Part shown: piece after piece, positions 33,628-43,852 of the stretch | How positions within the stretch are numbered: position 1 is the first letter of the stretch | Layout of the letters: each line of letters begins with the position of its first letter | Source of the DNA: Isoetes taiwanensis | Taxonomy: Eukaryota; Streptophyta; Lycopodiopsida; Isoetales; Isoetaceae | NCBI GenBank assembly: GCA_021234155.1 | Contig: JAJEKV010000023.1 | Location: 11,229,641 to 11,293,640 of the forward strand | Direction of reading: 5' to 3' | DNA: 64,000 nt | Made by a program: the position numbers and the translations under genes | Notes under the pieces: model-generated | Databases searched by the model: none | Told to the model about the DNA's origin: nothing | What the model saw: the letters and a program-made list of their open reading frames with translations, nothing else

Positions 33628-35197
33628 TGTGACGTTCCAGCACAGTATACGGTCCCAGGACATATACTGTACTGCCTCGTCACGTGTACCATCCCGATCG
33701 ACGTGTACGCCGATGTGTAGCCAAGCAAGTAGCATTCTAGGGGGCAACTTGCAAGTGTGTGCACACTTAAATATGTGCACATTTATCCATGTGTACACAT
33801 TTATCCATGTGTACACTTTAGGCCACTTATTTAATATAGCCAAGTGGGCCACACCCATTTATCCCACATGCTCAAGGGAGAAATAGGAAGCCCTAGCCCT
33901 AACCCTTAGTCTATATAAGTATAGGACCCTAACTTTCCATTTTCGTCCACAGCCTTCTAGAGCTCTGTTTTGCTTGCTCCAAGAGCCAATCTCTCCTCCC
34001 AAAGTCTGTCTGAGCAGTCTAGCTCATCAGCTTTCCTTTCTAGCTTCATCTTCAAGCAGTTCTGCAGCATGGATGCGTTCAGAGCAGGAGGAGCGAGCCA
34101 AGGATCAGGTATTTTGCCAATTCAATAGTCTAAACCGCCTCCCAAACATAGAGTAAGTAGGTTTAGCCTATTGATTTGCCCATAACAGCCATCTAGATCT
34201 CTAGATACCAAGCCGTAACTAAAGAACCTAACTCTGTGATTTAGATTAAATCTTGTTCTTTAGTTCTTCTGTGATATGTATGTGATGATGATCTCTGTGG
34301 ACTCATTGTATTGGGAAGGGGGGTAGAGACCCTAAAGCCTGGTAGTTGATGCTCCTAGCTAGCCCTCTTTAATGCACTATTAAATTCGGCCTGTGTACAA
34401 GAACCACACCTGGTTGTGGGTGAAGGGGTCAGACTGGCTTACAAGGAGGTTCATGTCCTGACTCATGATCATGTCCCTCTGGTAGTAAAGCCTATCGGGG
34501 ACTATTGTGCACTAGACCTGATGCTGTGGCACTGCGTGAGGGCTTTGCATGGGTTCGACACTCTTGGGGTGGTGTACACCTTCCATGGAGTTCAAGTCGA
34601 GTACGGGCAGTGGCCCTCTAGTCACCTTGAGTCAGCATGCCAATCTCTGGTGGGAGTGATCCCTACCCCCCCCATCGGCGGGAGATGCAACCCGGGAATA
34701 GCCCCTTGGCTATGTATCCGGTGAGGCTCTGATCGAGTCCCAACACTTTTCAACCTACTACGCAAAGTGTGCATGGGAGGGGCGGATGAAGTGGACTACC
34801 CTAAGCCATGTTCTTATGCCAGCCAAATCCATTGCCATGAATTAAATGCGCTGAATGACCTCTGGAGACCAAAAGTCGGGTCATCCCCTTCGAGTCTGAG
34901 CCTTGGGTAGGATCTCCATATGTGATGTACTAATCTTTGCCTATGCAGATATGTGGTGAGCCATCCTTCGTGATGGCCATGTGATGTAGATGTTGTATAC
35001 TGACATGTATGTTTACGCTTCCGCAGCTAGGTAGGCTGAAGGGAGACGGGGTAAAATGACCCCTTCATTCTTCCCACTGGAACTCATCAAGGTTGCAGTG
35101 ACACGTGGAGGGCCCTATATTAGCATGGAGCTGGTATGGGGGATGAACTCCTGTTTGTATACGGTGAGTGCACCGTATACGAGTAGGGGACGTCACA
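33628..35197 (+). repeat. 3' LTR of LARD-like element, complete (1570 bp)
   Basis: It begins TGTGACGT and ends ACGTCACA, exact inverted ends. U3 contains a tandem motif atttatccatgtgtacac (33778-33825), which may act as an enhancer, and telomere-like ccctaaccc near 33895. A TATA box (tctatataagtatag) lies near 33911. A 24-bp palindrome, GTATACGGTG-AGTG-CACCGTATAC (35157-35180), lies just before the LTR end. The LTR shares this organisation with 50223-51838 on the other strand. Confidence 0.9.
33911..33925 (+). promoter_or_regulatory. LTR TATA box
   Basis: tctatataagtatag lies about 285 bp into the LTR. Transcription would start some 30 bp downstream, defining the U3/R border. The inverted copy has a weaker version there (read on its own strand, tctatttaggtaaag). 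Confidence 0.55.
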
Positions 35198-35337
35198 CCA
35201 GTTGACCATATGCTTTCTAGGTGAACGGGGTTTGAGATTGGAATTGTCTACAATTTCGTCTCTATATAACTTGCTAAGTTCAAATACTTTTGTCATTTAT
35301 CTGATCTATATATGTTCTTATGTTTCGCGCTTATCCG

Positions 35338-35530
35338 GCCGTCCGTTCGAGATCCGGCGGCTCACCTGGGTTTGGGACATATCCTACGGCCCAGATGGCC
35401 TGGGAGTTTACATATAATATGTGTACCGCGGTCCTACGGTCCAGATTGATCTGATCCTGACCGTCGGTCCAAGATCCGACGGCTCACGTGGCTTGGGGAC
35501 ACATCCTACGGTCCACGTGGCTTTGGGAAT
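35338..35530. repeat. Two degenerate copies of a GC-rich unit
   Basis: Phrases of the type 'ccgtc.gttc.agatcc..cggctcac.tgg...ggacatatcctacgg' occur at 35338 and 35460, about 120 bp apart. The region is not coding and may be a transposon flank. Confidence 0.5.
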
Positions 35531-35646
35531 CCTACGGCTCATATTGCTTTTATATGGTGAGATCTTGATCGTTGATCGAGTCTAAGATCGGCTCATATTG
35601 AATGCTCGTTCCTTAAGGAAAGGCTTTTAAAATTCTTTATATTATT

Positions 35647-35713
35647 GGGGGGATTTGAACCCTGGTCCTCAACCCCCCAAACCCCCCCACTCTAACCACT
35701 AGACCAAGCATTA
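35647..35713 (-). repeat. tRNA-like SINE head
   Basis: On the minus strand, TGGTCTAGTGG (A box, 35706-35696) and GGTTCAAATCC (B box, 35661-35651) have the order and spacing of an internal Pol III promoter. Between them is a G-rich run that cannot form a normal anticodon arm. An AT-rich tail follows. It therefore reads as a tRNA-derived SINE or a decayed tRNA, not a working tRNA gene. Confidence 0.55.
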
Positions 35714-35799
35714 GTTTTATGAAAAATTTATGTTTCAAATATGTAATGTTCTAATTAAGATAAAATAGACTATAATATTCTAGGATGTTTTGGAAGTTT

Positions 35800-36300
35800 C
35801 AAAATGTTCCAGAAAGTTCTAAAATGTTCTAGAAATTTCTAGAATGTAAGGGAATCCAAGAGAATTAAAGGGAATATAAGGAAATCTCATAAATTGTAAG
35901 AGAATCTAGGAAAATATACAAGTCTAACGGAATCTCTTAAAATCTAATTGAATCTAAGGGAATCTTCATAATGTCTAAGGGAATCTAAGAAAATCTTGAT
36001 GAAATCTTAGAGTTTTTTTAAGGTTTTGCAAAGAGCGACAATAAAATGTTCTAAAATGTTTCATAATAAAGGTGTACAATATAAATCTTGAAAAAAAAAT
36101 ATTCTAGATGCTCAGGGCAAGCGCCTCAGTCTAAAAATAGAAAATGTTTTAAAAATATTGCACAGATCCAAAATAGATTATTTTAGAAGGTTTTAAATGC
36201 TCATGGGTAAGCACCTCAATCAAAATAGAAAATTCTAAGAGAATCTAGGAGAATCTAAGAGAATCTTAGTAGAATCGTTGGTTATCTAGAGCACTATAGG
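35800..36300. repeat. Degenerate AT-rich repeats
   Basis: Variants of (c)taag(g/a)gaatc are scattered densely through 35860-36010 and 36230-36290. A longer phrase (tgctcagggcaagcgcctca / tgctcatgggtaagcacctca) occurs near 36108 and 36200. No gene is seen. Confidence 0.6.
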
Positions 36301-36495
36301 GTCTTACACCGTAAGAACATGCTAAAATTGGAACAATGCGTCATAGGACATATTAATTTTCTTGTATAAATATGTACATTATTTATATTCTTTTTATTTA
36401 TGTAAGGTGGTTGGGGGCAGGGCCCAACCAAGCAATGTAGTGTGGTGTGTGGTCACATGTCCAGTTGGATGCTGCCTAGTGGCGTGACGTTAAAA

Positions 36496-36496
<1 letters not shown>

Positions 36497-36594
<98 letters not shown>

Positions 36595-36596
36595 AA
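36497..36596. repeat. (CTAT)n microsatellite, about 25 units
   Basis: A pure tetranucleotide run of about 98 bp. It is preceded by gtggcgtgacgttaaaa, which resembles the end of the LINE tails elsewhere in the window (gtggacgataaaa). It may therefore be a LINE 3' tail. Confidence 0.95.
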
Positions 36597-37400
36597 GCAT
36601 TGATTAGAAACCACCTTTTAACCTTCAAATACAATATCCATATTTGTCTCATTCCCTAGATCAAAAGACATTATCAAGCAATCAATATATGATGCATTTT
36701 TTAGATTTGTAAGGCATTGAGATGCCAATATAATCCCTTTTGACAAAAACATAATAGAGAAGAGAATTAGAGTGAATATCTATCATCATTGGATTTGTAG
36801 AGATAGCTTTATGAGTTGTGTATATTGATTCAAATTAATGCGAGGAAATTGTTTAATATTAAAGGTAGTAATGGATCTCACATCATTTAGCTTTGTGTTC
36901 CTATGTTTTTAGTTGGTAAAGTGTTGGCAGAGCCTTTCATTTCAAATTGTATTGACTATGCTTAGCTAACTTTGTTTCAGTAAGCAACCTAAGTGCATGA
37001 GTTTGGCGGTGAAATTAAAACACTATAATTTGATTCTCTGTTTGCTACATACTCAATGGTCAAATAACTTCCATACCATTAGTAAATAAATTTGCCTCTA
37101 CTCCTCCAATAAAATGTAATACCATTCTAGGCCGCCACTTGCACAACATGCTTTGCAATTGGCATCTGTTTTTGCAACGACTTTAGATCATTCATTGGTT
37201 GCATGCGTAATACTTATCTTCTAGGGACTATATAAAACATCATTATCTAGCCACAACATGGAAGATGTGAATTGTTGTTGCAGATGGGATGTAACTACAT
37301 GTAACAATGCAATTGTGAATGACAAGAGTATGATATCCAATGTGAAAATGCTAAAGGTAATAGCATTGCAACAAAACAATCATTTTCATATTGAAGATCA
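36597..37400. other. No gene recognised
   Basis: AT-rich DNA without coding, RNA or repeat structure that I can recognise. Confidence 0.4.
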
Positions 37401-37404
37401 ATGA

Positions 37405-38419
37405 TCTTTAAGCAAATCTTTTTTTTTTTTGAAGAATATAAGAATATATTAAACCACTAGAATGCGATCAAGTACAATGATAAGTGTGGTGCTAAGAAAT
37501 GAAGCGCCCGTCATGATCCACAATCTGTAGAAATGTCGACCAAATTTCCCGCTTAACTATACCAGACAAGCTTGAGACTTGGTACGCCTGCCACAACTTA
37601 TGCCTCAAGATCGGAACCAACCGAAAAGGGCTAAGCACTGCATTCTGAAAGACCTTCGCTCTCCGTCTTTTCCAAATCGACCACAAAAGCCAAGCTCTGC
37701 ATAAATGAAGCGCTGCCGGCTGGCGCTTTGCCCACCTGCTAGGAAGGACTCCCAAAAGAATCTTCTAACTGCATAGTGAAGTCCCAAAGAGGGCTCTCAC
37801 CCAGGACCAAGCTGCCCCTACCTCTGTGCATAGGACAAAGCAGTGCTCAATGGTCTCACGTCGCCTCCCACATAAAGGGCATGTTTCCGCTACCTGAGGC
37901 TTGAACCGTGGACTCGGACATTCACCGAGGCGCCACAAAAGGCTACGGATTTAGGAGGAGGCGATGTATTCCACGCCCATTTCCACATGGCGGGCCACTT
38001 ACTCCCCGGAAGCTTAAGCGACCCACTTATCCGGGCGCAACGCGTGTGGGCCGCCTAGGAGCCCATAAGCCGATGCTACAAACTGAGATGCATCAAGTCC
38101 ACTTCCAAACGCGATCGACTTGAGAAGGCAACTGCAATGGAATAGCATTGGCAATTCTGGCCCAAGTCCGTATGTCCCACCGCCAAAGGCCAAATCTCTC
38201 CCTAAAAAACTCCCACGACACCAGATGACCCTCCCAATACCAGTCACGGATGGATGTTACCCCTGCAGCAACCCATCGACGCTGAGTACCTGGGTGTAGG
38301 GAAGAGGCCAAGGGAGATGCAGAGTCCAAGGGTACCCACAGAAAGGGTGATGAGGCTACCACACACCTGCTAGGGTCCAATGAAAAGAGAACCTGCTAGG
38401 GTCTTTAAGCAAATCTTTT
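37405..38419 (-). mobile_element. 5'-truncated L1-type LINE with target-site duplication
   Basis: The minus strand reads the C-terminal (zf-RVT) part of a plant L1-type ORF2: RFGLWRWDIRTWARIANAIP, then CPLCGRRRETIEHCFVLC near 37880-37825, then RWAKRQPAALHLCRAWLLWS. Stops and frameshifts break it. The insertion is framed by an 18-bp direct repeat (tctttaagcaaatctttt) at 37405-37422 and 38402-38419. A T run at 37419-37430 is the poly(A) tail on the other strand. This is the footprint of target-primed insertion with 5' truncation. The near-perfect duplication suggests the insertion is not old, although the coding part was already short. Confidence 0.85.
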
Positions 38420-38485
38420 AATTAGACTCATCTATAGTGAGAGTTAAATATAAAATTCACCAAAAGCCACACTTGATATAATGCC

Positions 38486-38520
38486 TGCCACTGGGATGGG
38501 TGACCTCCCGAGAAGTCCCA
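38486..38520 (+). ncRNA. 5S rRNA fragment (internal control C-box region)
   Basis: ggatgggtgacctcccgaga and the following agtcc match the 3' part of plant 5S rRNA (GGATGGGTGACC, then CC.GGGAAGTCC) with few differences. The 5' half of 5S rRNA is absent, so it is a pseudogene scrap or a piece of a 5S-derived SINE. Confidence 0.6.
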
Positions 38521-38529
38521 GTAAACATT

Positions 38530-39530
38530 TGCTCCGCAATTTGATTTGTACACAAAGTATCATGGGCCTTTTGTTTACAAGTGTCTTCTACACATAGAGC
38601 TCCTTTGGTTCACCTATGAAATAACAAAGGATCCACGAAGAAAATAAACAAAGTTCCATAAATAAGACATGAGGTAAGAGGTTGGAAACATGAAACACTC
38701 CTATACTAAAGGTACTTTCTCATAGCACTCTTGCCTTAGCTAAACATACACTTGCATCAGAACGCGTGCTTTTCGGAACTAGGATAATGCAGCACAACTA
38801 TTTGTTGTATTCTTTTATCAATCTGACTCATTACAACTGAGAAAATAGGCAAAAGATGAGAAATCAGATAAATTAGTATTGGAATACAGAGACTGGCTAT
38901 TTTGAACCAACCACTTTAAGCTGTTATAAATCAAAATCTTCGAGAAACTCTAATTGAAGGGGCAATCTCCAATCAATGAATTGCACTATTTGTGTGGTTA
39001 TGTAATCCTTGAAGATGTTGCTTTACAAAAGCCATATCCTCGAATACTATTTGTGGTAGAAAAAGGATAAATCTTGCTTATTTTAGAATAAATATAGCAA
39101 CCCAAATCAACAAAATTGATTCATCTAAAAAATATAAGCTAACCTTGAAGTTTTGCTCAAAGGGACGTTGTTTTGGAACAAATAGGCTTGGAGAAAAGTT
39201 TTAGAGCTTTCGTTACAAAGGTTTTGGTGGTTGTCCCGTGTGCGTTTGGAGGGAGGGGATTTGTCTCATATGAAGGAATGCTCTCTAGCCTGAGAATTAT
39301 TTATTCATGGAAACTCCAATTGGATGGAATTACATGTATTGCCAATTTTAATATTTAGAAAGAACAATCGGATTAACACTTCCATTAGTACCTATAAACC
39401 AACTAAACAAAAATTTGCATTGTCATTAACATGACATTCCAATGTAGCGCATCGTCATTCCCTAAACAAAAAGAACAACCAAAGCACAATGGTTCTTTAT
39501 TTTTGAATCTTAAAGGCTTGCTCTGTATTA
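38530..39530. other. No gene recognised
   Basis: No coding exon, RNA gene or repeat that I can support. Confidence 0.4.
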
Positions 39531-39536
39531 CATTTG

Positions 39537-40145
39537 CAGCACATCAACCCCATGTTAGCCCGGGGCCCGCAGCTCTACGTGCGTTCCCAGCTGCCCCTGA
39601 AAAAGCGCAGACTCATTGCCTCCATTCGCACAGGTGCCCACCATCTTCGCATCGAGACGGGCAGGTGGATTGGGGAGCCCCGCCAGGACAGGCTCTGTCA
39701 GTGCTGTCAAACGGGTGCCATTGAGGATGAGTCTCACACTTTCCAGAGTTGCCCAGCATTCAGTCAGATCCGGGCCAGATACGCTCCCTTAGTACGGCCG
39801 GACTTGCCCCTACATTTGCTGATGAACACACCGTCAGTACGTGCTCTGGGGTCGTACATTCAGGAGGTACTGGATCTGCGAGCTCACCTTTGCCCCCGCC
39901 TGGCTGCCCGCTGATCAGGCACTACGGGTGCGGTGCATGAGTGTATATATTTGTGTGTTTTTGCATTTTATATATTAGAACAGTTTGTCAGCAGGCTGAT
40001 TGCTGCCACGGTTTTTCCCTCGAAAACCCTTCGGGGCGGGGGTTTTTTAATCCGGGTAGTAATCCGCTTGCTGCGCTTTTGTATTGGGTCCCATAGACCG
40101 ATTGGTCTCTGTGGACGATAAAAATACCTTCCTTCCTTCCTTCCC
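39537..40145 (+). mobile_element. 5'-truncated LINE, ORF2 3' end (family B)
   Basis: An open frame to 39914 reads HINPMLARGPQLYVRSQLPL, KKRRLIASIRTGAHHLRIET and LCQCCQTGAIEDESHTFQSC. The last is a CCHC-like segment at the C-terminus of LINE polyproteins. Unlike the copy at 8.7 kb it has no stop before its natural end, so it is younger. The 3' tail (cctcgaaaacccttc ... gtggacgataaaaa) ends in a (CCTT)n run at 40127-40145. The 5' cut lies just after tttgcag at 39540. Confidence 0.85.
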
Positions 40146-40207
40146 CTAAAAGCCACGTTGTATTACTCTAGCCAACAACGAAACCACCTCTTCAAATTGT
40201 GTCTAAA

Positions 40208-40373
40208 GCCCGGCAACTCCGGGCACCATAACTAGTCCTGTTTATACTTTGAAAGGTAATGTTCTTTTTTCTATCTATACGTATTTAATGCACCTAAAAC
40301 ATATATATAGCCATAAATGCATTCCACACGTACACCGATTAATGCCCGGCATCATCGGGCACACGTTTCTAGT
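40208..40373 (+). repeat. Two GC-rich hairpins each followed by CTAGT
   Basis: gcccggcaactccgggc (40208-40224) and gcccggcatcatcgggc (40344-40360) are 5-bp stem hairpins. Each is followed 7-8 bases later by CTAGT. This resembles Helitron 3' ends (hairpin then CTRR and T). Against it, the sequence cacgtttctagtg at the second site also occurs without the hairpin at 47267. Confidence 0.3.
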
Positions 40374-40640
40374 GTTTTCTTAATTTGAATGTCTGGTTTT
40401 CACACACATGCAGTGCGATAAATTGTAGCATGTTCACTTGTGTTCAACACTGTTCCATGAGTTCCTGTTGCGGGAATGAAAGTAATTCATGAAAACCTCT
40501 GGTCCTCCATGTAATCTCTGTTTGGATCTTCTGTTATATGTTTGAGTGTGTCATTCATCTTCCTCATTGTGGCTTGATGCAGAGAGGCTTCTGGAAGCTG
40601 CAAGATGGAGCCATGGCTGGTTTATGCACCCTTCAGAACT
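40361..40640 (+). repeat. Segmental duplication, copy A
   Basis: This stretch, from acgtttctagtgttttctta to ccatggctggtttatgcacc, matches 47267-47549 with roughly nine in ten bases the same. The shared part near its end (gcagagaggctt.tggaagctgcaagatggagcc) could be an old exon, but I recognise no protein. The two copies flank the legumin locus. Confidence 0.8.
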
Positions 40641-41061
40641 TGAACTTCTACGGACATGATTGATTTATGTGTTCTATTATTCATTTGTATTATATTTCAA
40701 AGTCAGTGCCGAGCTCCTGTCACTACCACTTTCTTTCACTGTTGTAAATTCGGACTTGACTTTTCTTTTAACTTGTATACCATGCTCCTGACTTTTCATT
40801 GACTTGTATACCATGCTCCTGAAATCTTTGGCTGACGTGGAAAAGCTTGTTTGACCCCATCTTGTTTTTGGTCTACGACTAGGCTTTGAGAGTATGGTAT
40901 AAGCTCTGGTAGATGTTCTGGTTTAAGGGTCCAGAGGCAACGAGTATAGGGATGCAAATTTGTTCAAATTTGTTGCCTCTAACATTGCGAATTGTCCAAC
41001 ACCTCCTAAGTGCAGAAAAGGGGTAACTCCACCTTGCTAGAAAAAGTAGGTGACCATTTTG

Positions 41062-41289
41062 CATGCATGGAGACGGTATAAGGGGCAAGGGGGGGGATTT
41101 TTTTGGAACCATTGGTTTGTTTTAGGGGTTTCCTAGGCTTGGGTGCATGTGAAATGGATATGTGTAACAGAGAGATTCCGCTTTGATGGTCCAAAAATGG
41201 ATAAGGTGGTGGAAAAATGCTACGTGGGGGCATGAATCGAAAGAGTACGCCACCATTTTGCATGCATTATGCATTGAGACAGTATAAAT
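41062..41289 (+). promoter_or_regulatory. Legumin promoter: RY boxes and TATA
   Basis: CATGCATG at 41062-41069 and CATGCAT at 41261-41267 are RY-type 'legumin boxes', the sites known to bind B3 factors of the ABI3/FUS3 type in storage-protein promoters. Each lies in the phrase ccattttgcatgcat and is followed by gagac.gtata, so the promoter itself is internally duplicated. TATAAAT at 41283-41289 lies 55 bp before the start codon. Expression in seed- or spore-like storage tissue is inferred. Confidence 0.75.
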
Positions 41290-41344
41290 GAGGCCTGTGT
41301 AATGAATAGCAGAGCAGACCCGTCAGTTAGTTCTACTAACAGCC

Positions 41345-43608
41345 ATGGCAATGTCCAAGTCCTTTTGGGTACTTCTATGTCTGGTCCTAGTCTGTGCTGC
41401 GGATGCCCGACGCCGCGAAAATGAGGAACGAGGTCGGGAAGAGCGGCCTGACGAGGAGGAAAGTGAGGAATGGCTCAAACCTCGTGAGCCTAGGACCCAG
41501 TTCGAATCTGAAGCCGGCAAGGTTGAGACATGGGCCTCTCAATTCCCTGCTCTTCGACGTGCTGGTTTTGAAGCTGCGAGAATCACCGTTCAGTCTGGCG
41601 GATTGCTTCTTCCCATCTACTCCAATTCTCATGCTATCATATCTCTTGCGGAAGGTAATAACTTACATTGCTGCTCTTGTTTGTTGTCTAAGTAGATCCT
41701 AAGTAAGCGCTGTTTTAAACAATCGATCTTAGCAACTTTCCATCAGATCTCCTGGTGGAAGTTACATTTTCCCTGCTTCTGCTTCTGCTTCTGTTGTCGA
41801 TCCTAAAGCTATGCCTCTATTTTAACAACTAAGTTATGTTGCTCTCTGCTCAGATTTAATCTGTCAGCATTGTTGTTGTTGTTATTCTACGTACGGTACT
41901 TTAACCTAACATTGTTTCTACCTTTTGCAGGCTCTGGAATTTTTGGTCTAGTCGCTGAAAATGCAGGCTCGTTCGGTCAGAGGAATCAGTTCAAGATCAA
42001 CAAGGGTGCTGTAGTGGCTGTTCCCAAAGGAACAGCTTATTGGTTCTACAATAATGCAGAGCAAGCTGTGCGCCTTATTGACATCGCACATCATGGCAGA
42101 GACACTGATCGTTTTAGGGTATGTCTGTCTCTTTTTTTTGTTCTTCCTTGGGAACTTTTAGTAATAGGATTATTGTTCTTGCAGCACTTTAGCATATATG
42201 CATCATCTTATCATAACATAGCATTTACAGAATATCATGCCATATGCATCTATGCAGAACCATATCATACAATCATGATTACTTCTTCACAGCATAGCAT
42301 AGCATTTACAGAATATCATGCCATATGCATCTTGAATTATCATATGCAGAAACATATCATACAATCATGTGTGCTGTGATTACTTATTTCATAGCATATG
42401 TAGAAAGATCATGGCATTGATATGCTTCGTGTGCAGCAATTTCAACCATTTAGTGGCAGAGCTGGTTTCAGTCCTCGTGTTCTTTCTCAAGCATGGGATG
42501 TGTCTGAAGAAACCGTGAGGAGCATCTTAGACAGACGAGAGAAACAGGGAGGAATTATCAAGGTATCCAGGGAGTCCTTGGAGCGTGAAGAAAGATCTGA
42601 AATCAATCTTGGCGCATCGCATTTGGTTCACCAGCTCGGTCGTGATTTCCCAGAAGTGTCAGTAAGGCAAGCTGGAGAGCTTAGGGAGCTCAACAGTCAG
42701 AAAATGCTTGCTTTGGCAGATCTGGACCTGTCAGCGCGTTCTTTGAGACTGGAAAGAGTGAGTGCTCATTTCACTTCATTTTAAGCATGAAATGGTAGTT
42801 CTTGTGATTGTGGACTACTGAGCTTGCTAGTTTCTCCTGTATTTTAGTAACTTTAAAATGTGCTAATGTGGAGCTACCTATACCTGCACGTCGAGCATCT
42901 CCTACCTATGTTAGTATGATATCTGCAGCAGAATAAAACTATTGCAATGTCATGATAATAATAAGAAGGAGATGTTAGCTAAACTTGCAATTTCTGCTCT
43001 TTCAGCTTTACCTGATAGCATCTCCTTATCATTTTTATGATATTGCAATGTTTGCTGTCTCATGCATGCCATTCTGTGATTGAACAGGGAGCAATATATG
43101 CACCAAACTACATTCACAATGGGGATAAGGTCATTTATGTTGCGAGAGGTAATGCTGACCTTGAAATTGTATCCAACAATGGCAAGAGACTTGTGGCACA
43201 GAGATTTCAGGAGGGCGAACTTGTCCTTGTTCCAAGAGGCTTCCAACATGTTGAAGTAGCTGGAGATCAAGGATATGAAACTTTTGCAGTTATAAATACT
43301 CATAGGTACACATACATCACCCATAAGTTTTTCTTTGTCAAATTCAGGCTAGAGTTGTTTTGTCAACGTGATGCTCAAGTTATGTGGTTAATTTATTGCT
43401 GAACAATTTCAGGCCTCGCAATTCTTATTTGGCTGGAGGGAATGGGCTTCTGAACCGCCTACCAAGGGCCATAGTGTCTAGTGCATTGGGCTTAAGCAGA
43501 GATGATGCTGACAAATTGCTTAGGCAACGAGAGCAGGATGAGGCTGTGATTTTCCCTGCTGCAAACCAAAAGCAGCAGAGGGAACCAGAGAATATCCTAA
43601 TGCATTAG
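41345..43608 (+). CDS. 11S globulin (legumin)-family storage protein
   Basis: Five exons join in frame to 410 residues: 41345-41654, 41931-42118, 42437-42757, 43088-43305 and 43413-43608. All introns are GT-AG. A signal peptide (MAMSKSFWVLLCLVLVCAADA) leads into a short, highly charged segment, then two cupin domains. Domain 1 contains LLLPIYSNSHAI and GAVVAVPKGTAYWFYN. Domain 2 contains GAIYAPNYIHNGDKVIYVAR and GELVLVPRGFQHVEVAG. The C-terminus NRLPRAIVSSALGLSRDDAD matches the legumin ending. Such proteins enter the secretory path and are stored in vacuoles. Unusually, the mature chain has no cysteine and lacks the Asn-Gly site normally cut between acidic and basic chains, so it is probably unprocessed and not disulfide-linked. 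ATG 41345 fits the signal peptide and the TATA distance; an upstream in-frame start is not needed. Confidence 0.88.
42217..42378 (+). repeat. Tandem duplication in legumin intron 2
   Basis: catagcatttacagaatatc and the following catgccatatgcatc occur twice (near 42219 and 42297). Both are followed by a version of cagaaccatatcatacaatcatg. Confidence 0.75.
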
Positions 43609-43757
43609 AGAAGGTTTAGCTTGTGTGCTCTTCTAATAAGGCTCGAGAGCATGAGCCTTATGCATATGGTATATCTATAGCTGTACTGTCATGTAGAAGC
43701 TCCAGTTCTGAAGCTTCTTATGCTGGTTTAGTTGTCTTTGTACCTGTTTGTATCAGT

Positions 43758-43763
43758 AATAAA
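43758..43763 (+). terminator. Polyadenylation signal of the legumin gene
   Basis: AATAAA lies 150 bp after the stop codon, followed by a T-rich stretch. The same motif is kept after the decayed copy at about 46135. Confidence 0.6.
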
Positions 43764-43852
43764 GAGCACATTTTCTTGAACTATGTTTCGATTTGTTATC
43801 TTTCCATTGGTTTTGGCTTATTGTTGTTAAATACTTCTGAATCCTGTACATG

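Larger units (their letters stand above)
26037..35197 (+). mobile_element. LARD-like LTR retrotransposon, plus-strand copy
   Basis: Boundaries: a 5' LTR remnant (26037-26578), primer site 26580, internal region of about 7 kb, polypurine tract, and a complete 3' LTR (33628-35197). The internal region holds several open frames (for example 27380-28024 and 28162-28530) rich in charged residues. I find no zinc knuckle, protease, RT, RNase H or integrase motif anywhere. It therefore looks like a large non-autonomous element that needs enzymes from another. A second copy lies inverted at 50223-57387. The two copies share long matching blocks, but the minus copy lacks plus-copy bases of about 29545-32825. 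The stretch 30800-33600 is AT-rich with no gene seen. Confidence 0.75.

Noticed and set aside
40208-40373. Two Helitron 3' ends (hairpin plus CTAGT)
   Set aside because: Kept only as a low-confidence feature. The second CTAGT and eight bases before it also occur without the hairpin at 47267, which argues against a transposon border there.
40560-40665. Last exon of a host gene (WLDAERLLEAARWSHGWFM)
   Set aside because: The frame is not kept in the duplicate at 47480, and no upstream exon or known family could be recognised.
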